A stretch of 64,000 nt of DNA from Bacteroidota bacterium (lineage in GTDB: Bacteria > Bacteroidota > Bacteroidia > 2-12-FULL-35-15), in contig JAOQAG010000049.1 in NCBI GenBank assembly GCA_025963715.1, positions 91,661 through 155,660 on the forward strand, in the 5' to 3' direction. The first letter of the stretch is position 1. Every line of letters starts with the position of its first letter. The position numbers and the translations under genes were made by a program. The notes under the pieces are model-generated. The model was given only the letters and a program-made list of their open reading frames with translations. It had not been told where the DNA came from and did not search any database. This document shows positions 1 to 8,348 of the stretch, in pieces.

Positions 1-398
1 ACAGCAACGGACGCATTACGTATACCATCGACGGAAAATATACCACCCTGGAACCGCTTACCACCAAATACAAACGCAATAAATTATCCTGCAATTATGT
101 GGAGATCCCTGTGGAGCTGCGCATCCGCACACGCGGACAACACAGCTTTAAATTTTCGGTAGGAGCAAAGATCGGTTATGCGTATAATGTGCATACCAAA
201 ATAATTGACGACGACGGCAAACGCAAGATCTATGATATCAAAAACATCAATCCATGGCGCTACGGTGTTACCATGCGTATTGGTTATAATAAATTTGTAC
301 TGCAGGGATTTTATGCGTTCTCCGATCTTTTCCTGAAAGGCAGGGGAGAACCCAACATGGTGCCTTTTTCTGTTGGTGTGGGATTGCTGCTGTATTAG
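1..398 (+). CDS. Outer-membrane beta-barrel protein, 3' part only
   Basis: The reading frame is open from base 3, so the gene starts left of the window and only its last 131 codons are present. The visible part alternates polar and aromatic residues in the manner of membrane beta-strands (VEIPVELRIRTRG, FKFSVGAKIGYAYNVHTK, WRYGVTMRIGYNKFVLQGFY) and ends in VPFSVGVGLLLY, with the terminal aromatic residue usual for outer-membrane barrels. It fits the PorT-like/outer-membrane beta-barrel family (PF13568-type) that is widespread in Bacteroidota. An internal GTG at 99 could be taken as a start but would cut a strand in half, so I read the gene as truncated by the window edge. Specific function cannot be given. 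Confidence 0.75.
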   Translation, partial: SNGRITYTIDGKYTTLEPLTTKYKRNKLSCNYVEIPVELRIRTRGQHSFKFSVGAKIGYAYNVHTKIIDDDGKRKIYDIKNINPWRYGVTMRIGYNKFVLQGFYAFSDLFLKGRGEPNMVPFSVGVGLLLY

Positions 399-407
399 CA
401 TTCTTAC

Positions 408-525
408 GCTGGCGCGAGTGTCCCACTCGTGCCTTTTATTTTATGGCATCTTGCCATTATTATAAATGAATATAAGAGCGGGACGCTCTAAGAATAAGAG
501 TCACGAGTGGGACACTCGCGCCAGC
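408..525. repeat. Inverted repeat, family B (copy 1)
   Basis: A 24-base arm at 408-431 is exactly complementary to 502-525. Each arm is itself a mini-hairpin with a TCC/GGA loop (GAGTG-TCC-CACTC), and between the arms are further small hairpins (ATGGCATCTTGCCAT and GAGCG-GGA-CGCTC). A second, half-length copy lies at 6613-6663. It sits just after the stop of the left-edge gene but has no T-run, so it is not a classical terminator. Confidence 0.85.
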
Positions 526-530
526 GATGT

Positions 531-655
531 TAAGCCACAGATTCACAGATTAAAAAAATTAATAAAAAATTACATGGATTCTTTCAAAATCGCAAAGCGA
601 TTTTATCATCTGTGCAATATATTTTACATAAAAAAATCTGTGAATCTGTGGCTTA
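531..655. repeat. Nested palindromic element, family A (copy 1)
   Basis: Outer arms of 21 bases (531-551 and 635-655) carry the word CACAGATTCACAGATT and its complement. Inside lies a second palindrome built on TTTCAAAATCGC / GCGATTTT. Homologous copies lie at 37250-37371 and 49738-49854, all intergenic. Confidence 0.9.
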
Positions 656-740
656 CTTAATCACGTTGGGAGAACGCGCTTTAGCTATCCGTTTTAATCC
701 GTACAAACCCCCAACATCTGCGTTCTAACGACATAACTCA

Positions 741-822
741 CACACAGATTGGTATATTCGTATTAATTGGTATTTAGTAGATCCACAAATTCGTAACATT
801 CGTTCCTGTTCGCTATTTGTAC
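741..822 (+). repeat. Dispersed intergenic words E and V
   Basis: Bases 741-783 hold word E (AGATTGGTATATT, then AATTGGTATTTAGTAGATC) and 801-822 hold word V (CGTTCCTGTTCGCTATTTGT). Word E recurs at 24951-24995 and, inverted, at 6479-6521 and 6562-6602; word V recurs at 22733-22755, 25063-25084 and in interrupted form at 6417-6461 and 36040-36084. No open frame of note occurs in 656-823. Confidence 0.75.
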
Positions 823-823
823 C

Positions 824-1447
824 CTAAAACTTAACGAAGATCATCAACAGAAACTCCACCAAAAAACCAAGCAGCAATCCCGCATACACTTGTGCAGGTT
901 CATGGGCTTTCAGCTTTAAACGTGCAAACCCGATCAGTCCGGCACACAGGAGAAGCAGGAGTAAAATAGCTTTGAAATCAACCAGCAAACGCAGGGAAAT
1001 ACCCATCACACCACCGATCAGGCCGCCAATGCCAACAGCATGTGCGCTTATTTTCCATTTAAAATTAATGAAGAACGTTAGTAAAATGGAAATGCCTGCA
1101 CCAGCAATCATCAGCACGATCACCATCGGGAAACCGCGGGTGTAAAACATATACAACAGCGCGAAATAATACATCGCCGTGCTCAGATAAGGGATTACCC
1201 GCTCACGCGTGGTTTCCATTTCCATGCTGCGGATGCGCCCCATCTTCAACAATATAAATGCATTGAGCGCAGGTAAAACAAATGTGAAGAAAAAAGTAAC
1301 GATCAGGATCTTCACTTTAAATTCGGGAGGGGTAAACGTGGAAATGTAATTGTGTGTGAAAAATATCAATGCAAAGCCGTAGGTTGGCATCAGCAATGGA
1401 TGCAACAGGTGCGAAATTATTTTTGCGAAGCGTGTTTCAGTAGTCAA
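824..1447 (-). CDS. PAP2-like integral membrane protein (degenerate)
   Basis: A 207-residue protein with about six hydrophobic helices. Two short motifs recall the type-2 phosphatidic acid phosphatase fold: KISAHAVGIGG (residues about 131-141) resembles the PSGH motif region and ARLKLKAHEPAQVYAG (about 175-190) resembles SR-x5-H-x3-D. In the second motif the family's last aspartate is replaced by glutamine and the first KxxxxxxRP motif is not visible, so catalysis is doubtful. The start is a TTG at 1447; no ATG lies upstream in frame. The stop is 42 bases from the end of rpoN on the same strand, so the two may be co-transcribed, rpoN first. What substrate it binds, if any, cannot be told. Confidence 0.6.
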   Translation of the reverse strand: MTTETRFAKIISHLLHPLLMPTYGFALIFFTHNYISTFTPPEFKVKILIVTFFFTFVLPALNAFILLKMGRIRSMEMETTRERVIPYLSTAMYYFALLYMFYTRGFPMVIVLMIAGAGISILLTFFINFKWKISAHAVGIGGLIGGVMGISLRLLVDFKAILLLLLLCAGLIGFARLKLKAHEPAQVYAGLLLGFLVEFLLMIFVKF

Positions 1448-1489
1448 AACAAAAAAAATTAAATTGGTTTACAAAATAAGAAAAGGAAA

Positions 1490-2947
1490 TTACAGTTCCT
1501 TTCTTAATCGTGCTACCGGAATGTCAAGCTGTTCGCGGTATTTAGCGATTGTTCTCCTGGCAATGTTGTATCCTTTTTCTTTCAGGATCTTCGCCAGCTT
1601 ATCATCGGTCAGTGGTTTCTTTTTACTTTCTGCGCCAATGCAGTCTTCCAGGATCTTTTTCACTTCACGTGTGGATACTTCCTCTCCGCTATCGGTAGAA
1701 AGCGATTCGCTGAAAAATGTTTTCAGTAAAAACGTCCCGAAAGGTGTTTGTACATATTTGCTGTTGGCAACGCGGGAAATAGTGGAAATATCCAGCAATA
1801 CTTTTTCTGCAATGTCTTTCAGGATCATTGGTTTCAGCTGCGTTTCATCCCCCGTTAAAAAATAATCGCGTTGATATTCCATGATTGCATTCATAGTAAA
1901 CAACAAAGTTTGGTTCCGCTGCTGGATCGCATCAATGAACCAGCGTGCACCGTCCAGTTTTTGTTTGATGAACATGGACGCTTCCTTATTGGCTTTGTCC
2001 TTTGTTTTGGAATATTCTTCAAACATTTTATTGTATTCCGCACTCACCTTTAGATCCGGTGCATTGCGGGAATTTAATCCCAGCAATAATTCGCCGTCGT
2101 CATTCGTGATCGTAAAATCAGGGATTACCTGCTGATAGCTTTTTTGTCCGTCGGCCATGGAATTACCCGGGCGCGGATTTAATTTTAAAATTTCCTGGAT
2201 CACTTCTTTCAACAGCTCATCATCGATCTCCAGTTTTTTCGAAATTTTATCATAATGCTTTTTCGAAAATTCATCCATTTGCTTTTCCACCACTTCGGTA
2301 GCAAGCTCCACTATCTGTGTTTGAACTTCCTTTCTGCGCAGCTGGATCAGCAGGCATTCCTGCAGATCACGCGCACCCACACCGGCCGGGTCAAAATCCT
2401 GGATCACTTTTAATAATTCCAGCAGCTCTTCTTCCGTTGTAGTAATGTTTTGTGAAAAGGCAATGTCATCAACAATAGAACCCAGGTCCCTGCGTAAATA
2501 ACCATCATCATCCAAATTTCCGATCAGGTAATTGGCGATCTGGTATTCGCGGTCATCCAGCGCTTTCATACCCAGCTGACTTTCCAGCATATCCTGGAAA
2601 GTAAGTCCAACGGAAAAAGGAATTTCCTTGCGCTCTTCATCCGGACTGATATTGTTTGCTTTTAATTTATAAGAAGCGCCCTCATCGTCATCCATGTAAT
2701 CCGTCAATGCAAAATCATCGCGGTTGTGTTCTTCATCCTGCGGCGCATCCTCAAACTCCTCATTCTCAAACTCATCTTTCGGTTCGTCGTCGGTTTCTGC
2801 CCCTTCTTCCAGTGCTGGATTTATCTCCATCTCTTCTTTGATGCGTTGTTCCAATGCAATCGTAGGTAATTGCAGCAATTTCATTAACTGAATTTGCTGT
2901 GGAGATAATTTTTGTAATAATTTTTGTGTCTGTACCTGCCTTAACAT
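1490..2947 (-). CDS. rpoN: RNA polymerase sigma-54 factor RpoN
   Basis: This 485-residue protein has the full sigma-54 layout. The glutamine/leucine-rich region I (residues 1-50, LSPQQIQLMKLLQLP) that contacts activators is followed by a long acidic linker (about 50-85), the core-binding domain (about 110-310), a helix-turn-helix near 395-430 and the diagnostic RpoN box ARRTIAKYRE at 463-472, which reads the minus-24 promoter element. Length matches the family. Sigma-54 needs an AAA+ enhancer-binding activator to open promoters; none is encoded in this window. A putative TACTTTTG minus-7 element lies about 30 bases upstream of the ATG. The gene probably leads a two-gene unit with the PAP2-like protein. 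Confidence 0.97.
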   Translation of the reverse strand: MLRQVQTQKLLQKLSPQQIQLMKLLQLPTIALEQRIKEEMEINPALEEGAETDDEPKDEFENEEFEDAPQDEEHNRDDFALTDYMDDDEGASYKLKANNISPDEERKEIPFSVGLTFQDMLESQLGMKALDDREYQIANYLIGNLDDDGYLRRDLGSIVDDIAFSQNITTTEEELLELLKVIQDFDPAGVGARDLQECLLIQLRRKEVQTQIVELATEVVEKQMDEFSKKHYDKISKKLEIDDELLKEVIQEILKLNPRPGNSMADGQKSYQQVIPDFTITNDDGELLLGLNSRNAPDLKVSAEYNKMFEEYSKTKDKANKEASMFIKQKLDGARWFIDAIQQRNQTLLFTMNAIMEYQRDYFLTGDETQLKPMILKDIAEKVLLDISTISRVANSKYVQTPFGTFLLKTFFSESLSTDSGEEVSTREVKKILEDCIGAESKKKPLTDDKLAKILKEKGYNIARRTIAKYREQLDIPVARLRKEL

Positions 2948-2976
2948 AAAGCTTTCTGCGCTAGTTCCTATTATTA

Positions 2977-2984
2977 CAAAAGTA
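2977..2984 (-). promoter_or_regulatory. Putative minus-7 element of rpoN
   Basis: On the minus strand the bases read TACTTTTG, matching the Bacteroidota minus-7 consensus TAnnTTTG, 30 bases before the rpoN ATG. A TTTG lies upstream but at too short a spacing (13-14 bases) to be a good minus-33 element. Confidence 0.35.
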
Positions 2985-3097
2985 ACAAATATTTAGCCAA
3001 AAACAGTAAGGATTTTAACACAGGGGCTACGGAGTTTACAGAGGTTCACAGAGTTCTCTGTGTAGCTCTGTTTTCTCTTATTTCTCTGTGTTGAAGA

Positions 3098-6000
3098 TTA
3101 GATCCTGAAGCCGATTACGAGCACGTCATCGATCTGCTCAAGCTCCCCTTTCCAGCTTTGAAAAGCCTGTACCAGCAGCTGTTCCTGTTCTTTTACAGGT
3201 TTGGTATAAATCTCGGCAATCAGTTTTTGCATATTGCCAACCATAAATTTTTTACCGCGTTCGCCACCAAACTGATCGGCATAACCATCCGAAAATACAT
3301 AGATCATATCTCCCTTCTCAACAGGGATCTCATGATTGGTAAATTTGCGTTTTTCGTTTTCTTCCAGCTCCATTCCACCGATCGGAAATTTATTTGCTTT
3401 GATCATCTCGAACACTTCTTCGCCGGTTTTATTTTTACGGAAGATCCACAACGGCCGGTTGGCACCTGAATACTCTAATATCGTTCCTGCTTCATTCAAT
3501 GAACAAAGCGCAATGTCCATTCCATCGCGGCGCTCATTTTCACTTTCACTTTGTTTCAATGCTGTTTTTACACCGTGATGCAATTCATTTAAAATTTCAG
3601 CCGGTTGTGTAATGTTTTTATCCGTCACAATCTCATTCAGCAATGTATTGCCGATGATGCTCATGAAAGCACCCGGAACGCCGTGACCGGTACAATCCAC
3701 AGAAGCTACAAAACGTTTATTATTGCGTTTTGCAAACCAGTAAAAATCCCCGCTCACAATATCTTTCGGCTGGTACAGCACAAATGCTTCTTTCATTTCT
3801 GCATGTAAATTCTGCAGCGGCGGCAACAGCGCTTCCTGTATGTTTTTCGCATACTTGATACTGTCCGTGATGTCGTGATTTTTTGCTTCAATGATCGCTT
3901 TTTGTTCACTCACTTCCTTGTTGATCACTTCCACTTTTTCTTTTTCCTGGCGCAGCTGGTACGTACGCAGCTCTACTTCCTGCTCCAATTCTATTTTTGC
4001 TTTTTGCAGATTGCGTGTGCGCACCACAATAAATAAATACACACAGGCAAAAGCAAAAAGTGTTACCAGCGTGTAAAACCACCAGGTTTTGTACCATGGC
4101 GGAAGGATCGTGAATTTAAACGTCACATCTTTTGCATTCCATAAGCCATCGTTATTCATTGCTTTTAAATGGAACACATAATCGCCGGGAGGCAATGACG
4201 AATACGTTGCCTCCGTTTTTGATGTCGGTGGAAACCAATCGGCATCAGCGCCTTCCAGCCTGAACTGGTATTTTACTTTGTTAGGATTGGTGATACACAC
4301 ACCTATAAAATCAAACGTAATGTGATTTTTATCGTATGGCAAAACAAGGTTGTGCGGCAAGTGTGAAATGCTGTCGGTCCCCGCCGAATATTTATTCAGG
4401 TCGGCTTCTGCACTCTGGAAAAATAAGCGGATCCCGGTGATCCTTGTCAGCGCTTCCTCGCGGTTGATCTTGTCGTAATGCGGATTAAAAACCGTTGCAC
4501 CTTTAATTGTTCCGAACCATAAATTTCCGTCGGCATCGCGCATCTGCGAATTGGAATTGCATTCAACGCCTTTTAATCCTTCTTCTTTTCCGTAATGTTT
4601 CAGCTCTATTTTATTGGAAGAGCGCAGCACTGCCAGGTTGATCTTATCAATTCCTTTGTTGGTCCCCACCCATAAAAAATCATTATCGAGCAACATCAAA
4701 TATACTTTGTTGGAAGCAAGGCCGCGGCTCTCATTGATATTGTCAAACGCTGTGTAATCGTAGCTGTAAATGCCTTCATCGGTACCAAACCACAAATGCC
4801 CCATTTTGTCCTGCAGGATGGTGCTCACACGCTTATCGGTAAAACCGGATGCCCTGTTGAATTTTTGTACAGCGCTTCCGTTATATTCTACAACGCCGCT
4901 TTGTGTAGCCAGCCATAACGATTGATTGCGGTCTTCGAAAATGGAATACACCGGGATATTATCCTTGTACGTATTATTTACAATGGCAACGGGCTCAAAT
5001 ACGTTGTTCTTAAAACCAAACAATCCAAACGGCGTTCCGATCCACATCTGGCCGTTGTGGCCTTTCAGGATCGACAATACATTCTCATCCGGCAACCCGT
5101 CTTTTTTCGAATAATTATGAAAATTTTTTCCATCGAAAACACTCAGTCCCGCTTTTGTACCAAAGTACATATTACCCTGTGGATCTTCCGCAATCACCTG
5201 TACATCGTTATCGGCAATAGAATTTTTTACATCCTTTACATTTACTTTATAGGTAGTGACCACACCGTCTTTCAATGAAACCACGCCATAATCTTTCACT
5301 GCGATCCAGACGTTTTTTTTCGAATCCTGGAAAATATATTTGATGTAATCGCCCGGCAGCAGATCTTTTGAACTGTAGGAAAGAAAAGCTTCACCGGTAA
5401 ATTTTGTGGCGCCAAAACCATCGGTCCCAAACCAGAAATTTCCTTCCCGGTCCTGGAAGCCGCACATTAATTTACTGCTTGCCAAGCCGTTTTTCTCTGT
5501 GTATTTGCGGGATACAAAACCATTGAATTTGTAAACGCCTTCACTTGTCGCCAGCCATAAATTATTTTTATTATCAGGAATGATCGCTGTAAAGCCAATG
5601 TTTTCCTGGCCCGGAATGTTTACTTTTTCCAGCTTTCCTTCCGGCGTGATCCTGCAAATCCCCGTGACTGTTCCGATGTACACATTGCCTTGTAAATCTT
5701 CATTGATAGCGCGTACAAAAGTGGAAGGCATTCCTTCTTTTGTGCCGTAATAATTAAATTTTTTGGTGTTGAGATTATACCTGATCACACCGTATTCGAT
5801 CGTTCCAAACCAGATGTTATTGGCCTTATCGGCATACATCGTAAAAATTTTCGATCTACTCAGCAGCGTATCTTCTGTAAATGGAATAAGTTTATCGCCG
5901 TTCAGCTGGCATACGCCTTTTGCCGTACCGATCCAGATAGTGCCGTTATTGTCCTGTATGGTTTTAAAAACGCGGTTGTGCGGTAAGCCCGTTGAATCGG

Positions 6001-6343
6001 TCAGGTTCCGGAATTTTTTTCCGGTTAAGATGCTAAGTCCGCCGTTGGTTCCAAACAGCATCCGGCCGTCTTTTATTTCTTCGATCGAAAAAACAACGTT
6101 GTTGATCAGGCTGTCATTCTCCGTATAATTAATGAATTTATTTCCGTCGTATTTACTCACGCCGCCATTGTTGGTACCAAACCAAATGTTGCCGTTGTTG
6201 TCCTGGCAAATAGATAAGATCTGCGATTGTACCAAACCGTCCTCCACATTAAAATTCCGGAAATCATACGTTTGTGCAACAACGCAAATGCTGCTGCAAA
6301 GCAGAAAGAGGAAAAGAATGCTTATTTTTTTCAAATGCGTCAA
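3098..6343 (-). CDS. Two-component-type beta-propeller receptor with SpoIIE phosphatase
   Basis: A 1081-residue membrane receptor. A signal peptide (about 1-23, ending VVAQ) leads into a periplasmic sensor made of many Reg_prop repeats with the NxWFGT signature (about 30-620, two seven-bladed propellers), then a Y_Y_Y domain (about 680-748), one transmembrane helix (about 752-774), a coiled coil (about 780-850) and a SpoIIE/PP2C serine phosphatase (about 865-1081) with DCTGHGVPGAFMS and FSDGYADQFGG acidic metal-binding motifs. In Bacteroidota this sensor is usually joined to a histidine kinase; here the output is a phosphatase, so it probably acts through a partner-switching (anti-sigma/anti-anti-sigma) pathway, whose partners are not in this window. 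The start is TTG at 6343; a second TTG three codons later is equally possible. Confidence 0.92.
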   Translation of the reverse strand: MTHLKKISILFLFLLCSSICVVAQTYDFRNFNVEDGLVQSQILSICQDNNGNIWFGTNNGGVSKYDGNKFINYTENDSLINNVVFSIEEIKDGRMLFGTNGGLSILTGKKFRNLTDSTGLPHNRVFKTIQDNNGTIWIGTAKGVCQLNGDKLIPFTEDTLLSRSKIFTMYADKANNIWFGTIEYGVIRYNLNTKKFNYYGTKEGMPSTFVRAINEDLQGNVYIGTVTGICRITPEGKLEKVNIPGQENIGFTAIIPDNKNNLWLATSEGVYKFNGFVSRKYTEKNGLASSKLMCGFQDREGNFWFGTDGFGATKFTGEAFLSYSSKDLLPGDYIKYIFQDSKKNVWIAVKDYGVVSLKDGVVTTYKVNVKDVKNSIADNDVQVIAEDPQGNMYFGTKAGLSVFDGKNFHNYSKKDGLPDENVLSILKGHNGQMWIGTPFGLFGFKNNVFEPVAIVNNTYKDNIPVYSIFEDRNQSLWLATQSGVVEYNGSAVQKFNRASGFTDKRVSTILQDKMGHLWFGTDEGIYSYDYTAFDNINESRGLASNKVYLMLLDNDFLWVGTNKGIDKINLAVLRSSNKIELKHYGKEEGLKGVECNSNSQMRDADGNLWFGTIKGATVFNPHYDKINREEALTRITGIRLFFQSAEADLNKYSAGTDSISHLPHNLVLPYDKNHITFDFIGVCITNPNKVKYQFRLEGADADWFPPTSKTEATYSSLPPGDYVFHLKAMNNDGLWNAKDVTFKFTILPPWYKTWWFYTLVTLFAFACVYLFIVVRTRNLQKAKIELEQEVELRTYQLRQEKEKVEVINKEVSEQKAIIEAKNHDITDSIKYAKNIQEALLPPLQNLHAEMKEAFVLYQPKDIVSGDFYWFAKRNNKRFVASVDCTGHGVPGAFMSIIGNTLLNEIVTDKNITQPAEILNELHHGVKTALKQSESENERRDGMDIALCSLNEAGTILEYSGANRPLWIFRKNKTGEEVFEMIKANKFPIGGMELEENEKRKFTNHEIPVEKGDMIYVFSDGYADQFGGERGKKFMVGNMQKLIAEIYTKPVKEQEQLLVQAFQSWKGELEQIDDVLVIGFRI

Positions 6344-6416
6344 GCGGAGATTTTATTGGCTGAATAAAGATATATAAATAAGTTCAAAGTTTAAAGTTTG
6401 AAAGTTCAAAGTTCGG

Positions 6417-6461
6417 GTACGGATAACGCCCGCCTGAACGATTCGGGCAGGAACAGGAACG
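6417..6461 (-). repeat. Word V interrupted by palindrome F
   Basis: The word V halves GTACGGATAACG (6417-6428) and AACAGGAACG (6452-6461) are separated by the 23-base imperfect palindrome F at 6429-6451. The same palindrome splits the same word at the same point at 36040-36084 in the opposite orientation. Confidence 0.8.
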
Positions 6462-6478
6462 AATATTACGAATCTGCG

Positions 6479-6602
6479 GGTCTACTAAATACCAATTTTT
6501 ACTAATGTACCAATCTGTGTGATACGGATAGCGAATAGGAACAAAACTTCGAATCTGTGAATCTGCTAAATATCAATTTTTACTAAAGTACTAATCTGTG
6601 GC
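6479..6602 (-). repeat. Two tandem copies of word E, inverted
   Basis: Bases 6479-6521 and 6562-6602 are two degenerate copies of the complement of word E (CTACTAAATACCAATT...CCAATCTGTG), separated by a fragment of word V (6522-6543). The region 6344-6600 otherwise holds the AAAGTTTAAAGTTTGAAAG low-complexity string and no gene. Confidence 0.7.
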
Positions 6603-6612
6603 TATGGTTTTC

Positions 6613-6663
6613 GCAGGCGCGAGCGTCCCGCTCGTGCCATTTTATTATATGGCGTCCCGCCAT
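6613..6663 (+). repeat. Family B half copy
   Basis: GGCGCGAGCGTCCCGCTCGT followed by ATGGCGTCCCGCCAT matches the left half of the family B element at 408-525, with changes that keep both TCC-looped hairpins paired. Confidence 0.75.
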
Positions 6664-6676
6664 AGTAGTATCAATA

Positions 6677-6708
6677 AAAAAGCCTTTGCTATTACACAAA
6701 GGCTTTTC
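6677..6708 (-). terminator. Intrinsic terminator of asnS
   Basis: An 11-bp stem (6678-6688 with 6697-6707, AAAAGCCTTTG) with an 8-base loop is followed, on the minus strand, by a run of T. It lies about 60 bases after the asnS stop. Confidence 0.85.
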
Positions 6709-6770
6709 TTTTACACGCTACGTCTAATATCCAGCATCTAATAATCCAACATCTGTTTTCCAACATCTGT

Positions 6771-8213
6771 TTAAAACTCTGCAGTTTTTGGTGCTCTCGG
6801 GAACGGGATCACATCACGAATATTCGTCATGCCGGTTACAAACAATACCAAACGTTCAAAACCCAATCCAAATCCGGCATGTGGCGCTGTGCCAAATTTA
6901 CGGGTGTCCAGGTACCAGTATAATTCCTCTGCGGGGATATGCATTTCTGCCATGCGTTTTTCCAACAGATCCAAACGTTCTTCACGTTGCGATCCGCCAA
7001 TGATCTCGCCAATGCCCGGGAATAAAATATCCATGGCGCGCACGGTTTTTCCATCCTCGTTCTGGCGCATGTAAAACGCTTTGATATCTTTCGGATAATC
7101 CGTTAAGATCACCGGTTTTTTGAAATGCTTTTCTACCAAATAACGTTCGTGCTCACTTTGCAGATCGGCACCCCAGTTTTCAATTAAATATTTGAATTTT
7201 TTCTTTTTATTCGGTGTCGAGTTTTTCAGGATCTCGATCGCTTCCGTATACGTTAAACGCTCAAAGTTGTTATCCAGGCAGAAATTTAATTTCGCCAGCA
7301 GGTCATGCTCCGAACGCTCATCCTGCGGTTTCATTTTTTCTTCTTCCAGTAAACGGGTTTTCAAAAATTCAAGCTCATCCGCGCAAGTCGTGATTGCATG
7401 TTTGATGCAATATTTCAATAAATCTTCCGCCAGTTGCATGTTATCGTTCAGATCTGCGAAAGCAACTTCCGGCTCTATCATCCAGAACTCCGCAAGGTGA
7501 CGTGTGGTATTTGAATTTTCTGCACGGAAAGTCGGGCCGAAAGTATAAATCTCGCCCAGGGCCATTGCTGCCAGCTCGCCTTCCAATTGCCCGGAAACAG
7601 TAAGGTTTGTGGATTTCCCGAAAAAGTCCTGTTTAAAATCCACTTTGCCGTCTTCGGTACGCGGCGGGTTATCAAAATCAAGCGACGTTACACGGAACAT
7701 TTCGCCTGCGCCTTCTGCATCCGAAGCGGTAATAATCGGCGTATGCAGATACACAAATCCACGATCGTTAAAAAACTGGTGAACGGCAAATGCAAGCGCG
7801 TGGCGCACTTTAAATACAGCATTAAATGTATTGGTGCGGAAACGCAAATGTGCGATCTCACGTAAAAATTCCAGGCTGTGTTTTTTGGGTTGCAATGGAA
7901 ATTTTTCCGCATCGCTGTCGCCTAAAATCTCCAGCTGTTTTACTTTCACTTCCACTTTTTGTCCTTTACCCAGAGATTCGATCAGCTCACCGGTAACGCT
8001 AATGGCAGCACCTGTAGTCAGGCGTTTGAGCAATGTTTCATCCGTATTTGCAAAATCAACAACCAGCTGAATATTATTTATGGTAGAGCCATCGTTCAAT
8101 GCAATAAACTGGTTGTTACGAAACGTACGCACCCAGCCTTTTACGGTTACTTCACTTCCGAATGCCGTTGAATTCAACAGCTCTTTTACTTTTGTTCTCT
8201 TTCCGGTTTCCAT
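6771..8213 (-). CDS. asnS: Asparaginyl-tRNA synthetase
   Basis: This 480-residue class II synthetase charges tRNA-Asn with asparagine in the cytoplasm. An N-terminal OB-fold anticodon-binding domain (about 15-105, [13 protein letters not shown]) precedes the catalytic core, with motif 2 around [25 protein letters not shown] residues (FRAE ... EFW) and motif 3 [10 protein letters not shown] at 447-456. The lack of an aspartyl-specific insertion and the ending [10 protein letters not shown] identify AsnRS rather than AspRS. Length is normal. The gene starts with ATG at 8213 and stands alone between two intrinsic terminators (6677-6708 downstream and 8301-8333 belonging to the gene upstream). 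Confidence 0.97.
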   Translation of the reverse strand: METGKRTKVKELLNSTAFGSEVTVKGWVRTFRNNQFIALNDGSTINNIQLVVDFANTDETLLKRLTTGAAISVTGELIESLGKGQKVEVKVKQLEILGDSDAEKFPLQPKKHSLEFLREIAHLRFRTNTFNAVFKVRHALAFAVHQFFNDRGFVYLHTPIITASDAEGAGEMFRVTSLDFDNPPRTEDGKVDFKQDFFGKSTNLTVSGQLEGELAAMALGEIYTFGPTFRAENSNTTRHLAEFWMIEPEVAFADLNDNMQLAEDLLKYCIKHAITTCADELEFLKTRLLEEEKMKPQDERSEHDLLAKLNFCLDNNFERLTYTEAIEILKNSTPNKKKKFKYLIENWGADLQSEHERYLVEKHFKKPVILTDYPKDIKAFYMRQNEDGKTVRAMDILFPGIGEIIGGSQREERLDLLEKRMAEMHIPAEELYWYLDTRKFGTAPHAGFGLGFERLVLFVTGMTNIRDVIPFPRAPKTAEF

Positions 8214-8300
8214 ACTTGGTTATTTTTATATTGATTTTCCCGCATTAAAACGGGACTGCAAAAAAACGAAAAATTTAGCGGATGGCAATGTATTAAAATC

Positions 8301-8333
8301 AAAAAGCCACCCGGCATGTGTCGGATGGCTTTT
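8301..8333 (-). terminator. Intrinsic terminator after the T9SS gene pair
   Basis: AAAAAGCCA pairs with TGGCTTTTT, with an inner CCG/CGG, 16 bases after the stop of the 8349 gene on the minus strand. Confidence 0.8.
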
Positions 8334-8348
8334 CGCTTTTTTAATTTA

